Source: JAXGTD01 sp040775095 (GTDB taxonomy: Bacteria > Pseudomonadota > Gammaproteobacteria > Chromatiales > Chromatiaceae). From it: a stretch of DNA of 10,051 nt. The first letter of the stretch is position 1. Each line of letters starts with the position of its first letter. Below, one piece after another: positions 1 to 6,500 of this stretch. The notes under the pieces were generated by a model. That model was not told where the DNA came from. It searched no databases and saw only the letters and a list, made by a program, of their open reading frames with translations. A program made the position numbers and the translations under genes. Location: NCBI GenBank assembly GCA_040775095.1, contig JAXGTD010000141.1, positions 1-10,051 on the forward strand. Direction: 5' to 3'.

Positions 1-851
1 ACCTGGCCGATGCCATCCTCACCGCCGACCAGACGGACGAGGCCGGCATCTTCGAGCAGCGCCGACGCGTGCTCGCGTTGAAGGACAAGCTGGCCGCCAT
101 GGACACGCTCGAGTCCAAGGCCCTGGGGGGCGTTTGCGAGCAGCTGGTCAAACGCAGCGTCTGGATCATCGGCGGTGACGGCTGGGCCTATGACATCGGC
201 TACGGCGGCGTCGACCATGTGCTCGCGACCGGCCGCAACGTCAATCTCCTGGTGCTCGACACCGAGGTCTATTCCAACACTGGCGGTCAGACCTCGAAGG
301 CGACTCCGATGGGCGCGGTCGCGAAATTCTCCGCCGGCGGCAAGGCGACGTTCAAAAAGGACCTGGCCATGATGGCCATGGCCTACGAGAACGTCTATGT
401 TGCCCAGATCGCGTTCGGCGCCAAGGACGTGCAGACTGTGCGCGCATTTCTCGAGGCGGAATCCTACGACGGACCCTCCCTGCTGATCTGCTATTCACCC
501 TGCATCGCCCACGGTGTGGATCTGTCCAACAATCTGCGCCAGCAGGACATGGCCGTGAACTCCGGCCACTGGCCCCTGTTCCGCTATGATCCGCGCCGGG
601 TCGCCGCCGGCGAAAACCCGCTGCACATCGACAGCAAGCCGCCAAGCATCCCCTACCGCGACTACATCAACAGCGAGCAGCGCTTCAGCATGCTCACGCG
701 TACGCGTCCGGCCGCGGCGGAGCGTTTCCTGCAACTGGCCCAGAAGCATGTCGACACGAAGTTCATGCTCTACGAGCAACTGGCCCATCTGGCGGTGCAG
801 AAATCGGTGAACACCGAGCCATCGTCAGAGGCAGGCAAGCCGAAGCCGTGA
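1..851 (+). CDS. nifJ: Pyruvate:ferredoxin (flavodoxin) oxidoreductase, C-terminal part (partial, 5' end outside window)
   Basis: The reading frame is open from position 3 and ends at a TGA at 849-851, giving the last 282 residues of a protein that is normally about 1170-1200 residues long. The enzyme oxidatively decarboxylates pyruvate with CoA to acetyl-CoA and CO2, passing electrons to ferredoxin or flavodoxin in the cytoplasm. The segment carries the thiamine-diphosphate binding core: a GDGWAYDIGYGG stretch from about 174, ending in YSNTGGQTSKATP from 270. The SPCIAHG motif around 495-515 holds the Cys (codon 501-503) that in characterised homologues is the distant fourth ligand of the proximal 4Fe-4S cluster. 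The C-terminal tail is family-like and then degenerates into a short charged end, as is common. GTG at 69 is an internal codon, not the start. The next gene lies 181 bases downstream on the same strand and could be co-transcribed. Identification of the family is firm; the direction of the reaction in vivo cannot be told. Confidence 0.95.
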   Translation, partial: LADAILTADQTDEAGIFEQRRRVLALKDKLAAMDTLESKALGGVCEQLVKRSVWIIGGDGWAYDIGYGGVDHVLATGRNVNLLVLDTEVYSNTGGQTSKATPMGAVAKFSAGGKATFKKDLAMMAMAYENVYVAQIAFGAKDVQTVRAFLEAESYDGPSLLICYSPCIAHGVDLSNNLRQQDMAVNSGHWPLFRYDPRRVAAGENPLHIDSKPPSIPYRDYINSEQRFSMLTRTRPAAAERFLQLAQKHVDTKFMLYEQLAHLAVQKSVNTEPSSEAGKPKP

Positions 852-882
852 CACGAAAACGGACCGCCGAGATGCCGGTGGC

Positions 883-909
883 CCATGCCCCGCGTGAACC
901 GGGGCATGG
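883..909 (+). repeat. Perfect inverted repeat (10-bp stem, 7-base loop) after nifJ
   Basis: Arms at 883-892 and 900-909 are perfectly complementary (CCATGCCCCG with CGGGGCATGG) around the loop CGTGAAC. The stem begins 31 bases after the nifJ stop. No T-run follows, so it is not a canonical intrinsic terminator. It could be a weak terminator, a 3' stability structure for the nifJ message, or a processing site between the two genes. Confidence 0.6.
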
Positions 910-1032
910 ACTGGGACGCGACGCCCGGGGGCCACGGCCGCCGCGCGTTGCATTCCGATCCTCGCGGCGTCCCAATGCCGAGGGTCTGCTGTCTCGGCGG
1001 TCGATCCAATTCAACCATCCGGAGTAACCGAT

Positions 1033-2049
1033 ATGGATCTGACGACCAACTATCTGGGACTGTCCCTGAAAAATCCCCTGGTGCCGTCCGCCTCTCCCCT
1101 GTCAAAGAGCGTCGACATGGCCAAGGAGCTGGAGGATGCAGGCGCCTCGGCGCTGATCATGTACTCGTTGTTCGAGGAGGCGATCACCGCCGAGAACGAG
1201 AGCATGGCCCGTTTCGGCCTGCAGCAGCACACCGGCTTCGCCGAGGTGGACGACGGCTTCCTGCCAGACTGGCAGGACTACAGCACCGGCCTGGATCAAT
1301 ACCTGGAGAACCTGCGCCAACTGAAGGAGGCGCTGGATATCCCTGTCATCGCCAGTCTCAATGGCGTCACGCCCGGCGGTTGGATCGAGCAGGGCAAGCT
1401 GCTCCAGGAGGCTGGCGCGGACGCCCTGGAGCTCAACGTCTACTACGTCGCCGGCGATCTCACCCAGACCGGCGCCCAGGTCGAGGAACGCTACCTTGAT
1501 CTGCTGCGGTTGCTCAAGGCGCAGGTCGGCATACCGCTGAACATGAAGCTCTCCCCGGCCTTCAGCTCCGTCAGCAACATGGTGCAACGCCTGGCCGACG
1601 CCGGCGCCAACGGCGTTGCCTTGTTCAACCGCTTCTACCAACCGGACATCAACATCGACAGCCTGCGCCTGCAGCGCAGCCTGCATCCGTCCACATCCGC
1701 CGAGGCGCTGCTGGCGATGCGCTGGATGGCGATCCTGTTCGGACGCATCGACGGCCTGTCCCTGGGCGCGACCGGCGGCATCCATACGCCCACCGACGCA
1801 ATCAAGCTGCTGCTCGCCGGTGCCGACGTGGTGCACCTGTGCAGCACCCTGCTCAAGCATGGGGCCGGACAGATCCCCCTCATCCTCAACGGCATCACGG
1901 ATTGGATGCAGGAGCAGGGCTTCGACTCTGTCGAGGACTTCCGCGGCCGGGTAAGCGCGTTGTCGGTGACTGACCCCGCGGAGTTTGAGCGCGCCAACTA
2001 CGTCAATATCCTCGACGGCTATAGCTTCTCCCCGGGCGTGATGGTGTAA
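1033..2049 (+). CDS. Dihydroorotate dehydrogenase-like flavoprotein (PyrD-related, function unassigned)
   Basis: This 338-residue protein starts at ATG 1033, with GGAG at 1021-1024 as a well-spaced ribosome binding site. It has the FMN-binding TIM-barrel layout of the dihydroorotate dehydrogenase superfamily: an N-terminal NPLVPSASPLS strand-loop, a LNMKLSPAFS strand near the middle, and a C-terminal phosphate/FMN loop GATGGIHTPTDA (about residues 245-256) followed by LAGADVVHLCSTLL. In true PyrD and PreA enzymes the catalytic loop reads roughly NxSCPN or NxSxPN. Here the equivalent place (residues 135-142) reads NVYYVAGD, so the usual Cys or Ser base and the Pro-Asn are missing. The protein therefore probably does not make orotate. 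From memory, paralogues of this kind often sit beside pyruvate:ferredoxin oxidoreductase genes, which suggests a redox role linked to that enzyme; that is inference. The substrate is unknown. Confidence 0.88.
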   Translation: MDLTTNYLGLSLKNPLVPSASPLSKSVDMAKELEDAGASALIMYSLFEEAITAENESMARFGLQQHTGFAEVDDGFLPDWQDYSTGLDQYLENLRQLKEALDIPVIASLNGVTPGGWIEQGKLLQEAGADALELNVYYVAGDLTQTGAQVEERYLDLLRLLKAQVGIPLNMKLSPAFSSVSNMVQRLADAGANGVALFNRFYQPDINIDSLRLQRSLHPSTSAEALLAMRWMAILFGRIDGLSLGATGGIHTPTDAIKLLLAGADVVHLCSTLLKHGAGQIPLILNGITDWMQEQGFDSVEDFRGRVSALSVTDPAEFERANYVNILDGYSFSPGVMV

Positions 2050-2069
2050 CCCCACCCGCGTCGTCCGTC

Positions 2070-2097
2070 GCGCGGCAGGTCAAGTGGCCTGCCGCGC
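2070..2097. repeat. Strong inverted repeat (12-bp stem, 4-base loop) in the convergent gap
   Basis: Arms at 2070-2081 and 2086-2097 pair over 12 positions with one G-T wobble, around the loop AAGT. It lies 20 bases after the stop of the PyrD-like gene and is very GC-rich. There is no T-run on either side, so if it stops transcription it does so without the usual U-tract. It is the most stable dyad between the two convergent genes and is probably the 3' end structure of the upstream transcript. Confidence 0.6.
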
Positions 2098-2207
2098 CGC
2101 CAGGTGGCCACACCGCCGGTCCGCTCAGGATTCCTGACGGTACGGGTCCGGACTGTGCCAGTCGTCATTCGATGACGGGCGCTGAACATGGCGCTCCCGC
2201 CTCGAGC

Positions 2208-2239
2208 CAAAAGGGGAAAGTCTCGGTCCGCGTTTCCCT
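2208..2239 (-). terminator. Possible weak intrinsic terminator of the response-regulator gene
   Basis: Read on the minus strand, GGGAAA (2238-2233) pairs with TTTCCC (2219-2214) around a 13-base loop. The second arm continues into C and then TTTT (2212-2209). It begins about 25 bases beyond the regulator stop codon. The stem is only 6 bp and the loop is large, so the call is tentative. Confidence 0.35.
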
Positions 2240-2263
2240 GGGCCCAACCCGGGCATCCCTTGC

Positions 2264-2923
2264 TCAACGGACAACGAGGCCCCGCTCGATCGCAAATGCC
2301 GTCAGGCCAGCGGCACTCTTGATCTGGAGCTTGCGCATCAGGCTTGCCCGGTGCTTCTCCACTGTCTTCTCGCTGATGAACAGCAACTCGGCAATCTCAC
2401 GGTTACGGTAGCCCTCGGCGACCAGCTTGAGGACCTCGCGCTCGCGCGGGGACAGGGTGTCCAACGCGGACCGTGGCCGAGGCGCATTGCTGTCTTGCAG
2501 GAATGCGGCAAGGGCTGGCGTGGCCACGCTGGAGCAGAAGTACGGCTCGCCCGCGAGGAGGCTTCGTACGGCCAGCAGGAGCTCGTTGGCGGCCGCGTCC
2601 TTGAGCAGGTAACCGCGAGCACCCTCCACCACGGCCCTTAGGACATACTCCTCGGCACGATGCGCCGTCATGACCAACACCCGGGCCTCGGGTGCCACGC
2701 GCTTGATGCCCGCAAGGGCCGTCAGACCGTCCATCCGCGGCATCGATAGGTCGAGAATCACCACGTCTGGCTTCAGCTGCCTGGCGAACCTGATCGCCTC
2801 GCGCCCATCGCCCGCCTCTCCGACGAGTCGCATGTCCGGCTCGCCGGCCAGGATGGCACGCAGTCCTTCCCGCAGGATCCGGTGATCCTCGGCGAGGAGA
2901 ATGCTCGACATTTCGGTCCGCAT
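2264..2923 (-). CDS. NarL/FixJ-family two-component response regulator
   Basis: From ATG 2923 this is a 219-residue DNA-binding response regulator. The receiver domain (residues about 6-122) has the acidic pair E12-D13, the phospho-acceptor D58 in VVILDLSMPRMDG, T86 in VLVMTAH and K108 in GYLLKD, so phosphorylation chemistry looks intact. A LuxR-type helix-turn-helix follows (about 154-217) with LSPREREVLKLVAEG and ISEKTVEKHRASLMRKL. The start at 2923 is preferred because seven Gs on the minus strand (2935-2929) lie 5 bases upstream. The frame is also open upstream to 2995, and ATG 2911 just before the conserved SSILLAEDH is an alternative. No sensor kinase gene lies beside it, so it is an orphan within this window. 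Its targets are unknown; the palindrome at 3121-3136 by its own promoter is a candidate site, and the large oxidase gene is transcribed away from it. Confidence 0.93.
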   Translation of the reverse strand: MRTEMSSILLAEDHRILREGLRAILAGEPDMRLVGEAGDGREAIRFARQLKPDVVILDLSMPRMDGLTALAGIKRVAPEARVLVMTAHRAEEYVLRAVVEGARGYLLKDAAANELLLAVRSLLAGEPYFCSSVATPALAAFLQDSNAPRPRSALDTLSPREREVLKLVAEGYRNREIAELLFISEKTVEKHRASLMRKLQIKSAAGLTAFAIERGLVVR

Positions 2924-3103
2924 CAAGACCCCCCCATGCATAGCGCGTGGTGCCGCGCTTCGCTGTCGGGATGCCGAACCAGAGCACCCGCGCAACCTGC
3001 CAGGAAACCGCGGCCGTCCCGGAGGTCCAACCTACCCGCACGCGAAAGGGTTAGACGCCGTATCAGACAAGGCAAGTGCTCCTGAATATGACACACGGTA
3101 GTG

Positions 3104-3133
3104 ATTATAACCACCACATTTGGGTGAAATCAC
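3104..3133 (-). promoter_or_regulatory. Candidate sigma-70 promoter for the response regulator
   Basis: On the minus strand a perfect TATAAT -10 hexamer lies at 3109-3104. The best -35 candidate, with an 18-base spacer, is GTGATT (3133-3128), which matches TTGACA at only 3 of 6 positions; such a weak -35 would fit an activated promoter. The predicted transcript would start near 3097 and have a leader of about 170 bases before the ATG at 2923. The local A+T richness in an otherwise GC-rich region supports the call. Confidence 0.5.
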
Positions 3134-3136
3134 CCA
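3121..3136. promoter_or_regulatory. Perfect 7-2-7 palindrome, candidate operator
   Basis: TGGGTGA and TCACCCA are exact reverse complements separated by AA. The palindrome overlaps the weak -35 candidate of the minus-strand promoter, 11 bases upstream of its -10 box. Two 7-base half-sites with a 2-base gap is the geometry known for NarL-type regulators, but the half-site sequence and orientation are not the NarL consensus. The binding protein is therefore unknown; autoregulation by the adjacent regulator is a hypothesis. Confidence 0.5.
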
Positions 3137-3381
3137 TACCGCGTTTACACCCGATTGTGAGTACATACACGCGCCGAGGCGAGGCGAAAACTGCCAACGC
3201 AAACACCGTGGCCCACGGCATCCACGTTCCTCCGCGCGAAGAGGGATTTTGCCCCCGGTGCCGCGCTGGCGGCGATGAGCCTGCACGCAATCGAAGCAGG
3301 AACATCGCCGGAGGTGCCGGCAGGCAGAGGCGGGACGCCGAGCATGGGCCCGTTCGCTGGGATCGGGGGTGACGGGTTGAT

Positions 3382-3489
3382 CAGCCGCGCCAGGTAAACC
3401 AGCGAATCGTCGCCTTGTGGTCGCGGCTGGCGATGCGGTGGCGGGACAGCCGCCCACAAGAGAAACCGAACAGGTCAACACGGCGGCTG
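3382..3489 (+). repeat. Four alternating copies of an 8-base word in the oxidase leader
   Basis: CAGCCGCG (3382-3389) is the exact reverse complement of CGCGGCTG (3422-3429), and CAGCCGCC (3447-3454) is the exact reverse complement of GGCGGCTG (3482-3489). Copies 2 and 3 can also pair over 7 bases. In RNA this allows either two hairpins (1 with 2, 3 with 4) or one alternative hairpin (2 with 3). The last copy ends 63 bases before the oxidase ATG. It could be an mRNA structural switch or a set of DNA operators; GC-rich words pair by chance more often than average. Confidence 0.45.
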
Positions 3490-3537
3490 ATTGCCCGCCG
3501 AAGGTGCATTCGTGCAGCCCCAAAGCCCGGGAACCAC

Positions 3538-3545
3538 AGGAGGAG
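3538..3545 (+). promoter_or_regulatory. Strong Shine-Dalgarno site that fixes the oxidase start
   Basis: AGGAGGAG lies 7 bases before ATG 3553. It selects this start over in-frame codons further upstream (open back to 3415), and the protein then begins directly with a signal peptide. Confidence 0.85.
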
Positions 3546-3552
3546 ATTCATC

Positions 3553-6500
3553 ATGCAGCAGCCTGATCTGACGCCTCGGCATACGAGGCACCGGCATCGG
3601 CGATCGATGCACCTCATGCTAGCGGCCGCCATGTCACTGAGCGTCGGTATCGCGGGCATCGCCTCGGCAACGAGCAGCCCGGACCGGCCGCCGGTGCTGA
3701 CGAAATCCGGCAAGCGTGCCGCGCTGCGCGACGCGGCCGAGAGGGTCCTGTCCGCCCCCCGCCTCCCCGGCCCACGTGCACCAAGCGGCCCGACGGATGA
3801 AACCAAGGTTCCGCATTACTACGGCCCGTTCCCGAACTGGGCCAACAGCCCCTTTACGCTGCCCGATGTCGAGGTGACCATCAATGGCACCGGAACCGGC
3901 GCGATGGCCGCGGCGACGATCGACGGCAACGGTGAGGTGACCGGCATCCGCGTCACCAATCCCGGCGCCGGCTACGACGGGACCACCACGGTTTCCATCA
4001 ATCCGGTCACCGGCACCGGCAGCGGCGCGAGTGCACATGCGCAGGTCACGCCGTCCGGATCGGTCACCTCGATCACCGTCACCAACAACGGCGGCACCGG
4101 CTATGTTGAGCCTCTGGTCGCCATTGTGGGAGGTGGTGCCACCACGCCTGCCACCGCCACGGCTTACGGCGGCGTCGAGACCGTCACCCTGGCATCCGGC
4201 GGCAGCGGCTACAGCTTTCCGACCGTCGACTTCGACATGCCGGATGGGGCGGACGGCGTCAAGGCCGTTGCCCACGTCGCGTGCGACGGCATCGATGTGA
4301 ACACCACCCCCTGTGGGCAGGCCCCGGGCGGGAGCGGTGTCATCACCGACATCATCGTCGATGAGCCGGGCTCCGGATACTCGTATGCGCCAAACGTCGT
4401 GATCCGTGACGGCACGATCTTCGAGCCCGTCAGCAATCCGGGTACCGGGGCGGCCGCCAACCCCGCGTCCCTGTACGTTCAGACCGTCGAGCTCGATACC
4501 TTTGGGGCCGGCTATACCTCTGTCCCAACCGTGACCTTCTCCGACGGGTCGGGTTCCGGCTCCGGGGCCACCGCGGATGCCGCCATCGACGCCGGCGGGG
4601 TCACCGCAATTGTCCTCGACAGCCCGGGTTCTGGCTACATCACCGCCGGTGGCATCAAGAAGTTCCAAGACAAGCTTCCGCTGCCGTGTCAGCCCAACCC
4701 GAGCGATCCGAGCAACTGCGACTCGGCAAAGAACGAGCTCGGTCAATATCTGCCGATCGGGGTGCCCGACACGACCGTATTCACGACCGCCAATGGGTTT
4801 GTGGACGACGCCGACTACTACGTCATCGCGCTCGTTCAGCACCGCGAGCAAATGAGCTCTTCCCTGCCCGCCAGCGGAACACTGTTGCGCGAATACGTGC
4901 AGCTCGCCTCCCCGGGCGTCCCCGGCACCGTTCCGCTCTACACGGATATGCCCGACGGCAGTACCGTCCCGGTGTTGATGCCCGACGGGGTCACGCAGGC
5001 AATGGGCGTGGATCAGCCCCACTTCCTCGGCCCGGTTATCGCAGCGCAGAAGGACCGCCCGGTGCGCGTCACCTTCTTCAACCTTCTGCCCACGGGTGCC
5101 GATGGCGACCTCTTCATCCCCACGGACTCGACCATGATGGGTGCGGGCTATGGCCCGTTGGACAGCTGGCCCGAGCAGACTGATCTTGGGTCGGTCATGG
5201 ACGACATCCGCAACCCGGAGTGCACCGAGGTGGGCAAGAGCGCCAATCCGAACTGCATGAAGGACAGCCGCGCGACACTGCACCTGCACGGTGGCACCAC
5301 ACCCTGGATCAGCGACGGCACACCCCACCAGTGGAGCACACCGAAAGAGGCAGTCAACCCCTGGCCGCAGGGTGAGAGTGTCGGGCAGGTGCCCGATATG
5401 ACCGGCCAGGAGGGCCTTGGCGTGCCCGACTGCTCTGGCGAGAACGACGGCTGCCAGACCTTCTACTGGACCAACCAGCAGTCCGCGCGGCTCATGTTCT
5501 ATCATGACCACGCATTCGGTACCACGCGCCTGAATGTCTACCTGGGCGAGGCCGCGGGCTATCTGATCTCCGACCCCACCGAGCAGACCTTGGTCGGCAA
5601 CGGCACCATCCCGGCCGACCAGATCCCGCTCGTGATCCAGGATCGGACCTTCGTGCCCGACGCCGCGCAGCTTGCCGAGCAGGACCCCACCTGGGACCCG
5701 ACCCGCTGGGGTGGCCTCGGCGATTTCTGGTACCACCACGTCTATATGCCGGCGCAGAATCCGAGTGATGCCTCGGGCATGAGCGCGTTCGGCCGCTGGA
5801 TGTACGGCCCCTGGTTCTGGCCGCCGGCAGATCCGCCGCATGGGCCCATCGCCAACCCCTACTACACCGGTACCTGCGACCCTGCTGTTCAGGCGACCTG
5901 GGACCATCAAACCGATCCGTTCTGCGAGCCGCCGCTGATCCCCGGTACGCCAAACATCGCCGCCGGCATGGAGCAGTTCAACGACACGCCGCTGGTGAAC
6001 GGCACAGCGTATCCCACGCTGACGCTCGAGCCGAAGGCCTACCGCTTCCGCGTGCTGAACGCCGCGAACGATCGGTTCTTCAATCTGCAGCTGTACGTGG
6101 CCGATCCGAACGCGGTCAGTACCGACTTGAATGCCAGCGGGGAGGCGATCGGGGGTACCGAGGTCGCGCTGAACCCGGCCGAGCTTGCGGCGGCCCAGAT
6201 CGATCCGAACATCTTCCCGACGCCGGACACCAGCGTCAGCCCGGCCGGACCGGACTGGATCCTGATCGGCAACGACGGTGGGTTCCTGCCTACCCCCGCG
6301 GTAATCCCGAGCCAGCCGACCACCTGGATCATCGACCCGACCGTGTTCAACGTCGGAAACGTGGACCAGCACTCGCTGCTTGTGGCCCCGGCCGAAAGGA
6401 CCGATGTGATCGTCGACTTCTCGCAATACGCGGGCAAGACCCTGATCCTCTACAACGACGCCCCCGCGGCCTACCCGGCCCGCGTCTCCACGTACGACTA

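Larger units (their letters stand above)
2924..3552. other. 629-base gene-free region between the regulator and the multicopper oxidase
   Basis: I see no convincing gene here. The stretch around 3080-3180 is clearly richer in A+T than its surroundings and holds the promoter elements listed separately. The part from 3137 to 3380 shows no RNA gene or clear plus-strand promoter. From 3382 to 3489 there is a set of alternating inverted repeats in what is probably the leader of the oxidase gene. A minus-strand frame (3117 to 2923) is open and ends with a TGA that overlaps the regulator's ATG as TGATG. Its translation resembles no family I know, and its first codons lie upstream of the likely transcription start. 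Confidence 0.6.

Noticed and set aside
1102..2055. A 317-codon minus-strand frame opposite the PyrD-like gene
   Set aside because: It mirrors the coding strand, shows no recognisable domain, and the plus-strand gene has a good ribosome binding site and clear family motifs.
3076..3372. A plus-strand 98-codon frame in the intergenic region
   Set aside because: Its amino-acid composition is atypical, it resembles no known family, it has no good ribosome binding site, and it crosses the promoter elements of the regulator.
3428..3442. A sigma-54-like element TGGC-N7-TGGC upstream of the oxidase
   Set aside because: The GG and GC pairs are correctly spaced, but the ACG part of the first element is absent and the second reads TGGC rather than TTGC. 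In GC-rich DNA this is expected by chance.
3415..3552. A longer N terminus for the oxidase from 3415
   Set aside because: It would place 46 Arg-rich residues before the signal peptide, and the strong AGGAGGAG at 3538-3545 marks ATG 3553.
3634..6426. A 930-codon open frame on the minus strand inside the oxidase gene
   Set aside because: It lies antisense to an unambiguous multicopper oxidase with intact copper motifs. Its translation is Arg/Gly/Val-rich low-information sequence, and long antisense frames are common in GC-rich genes.
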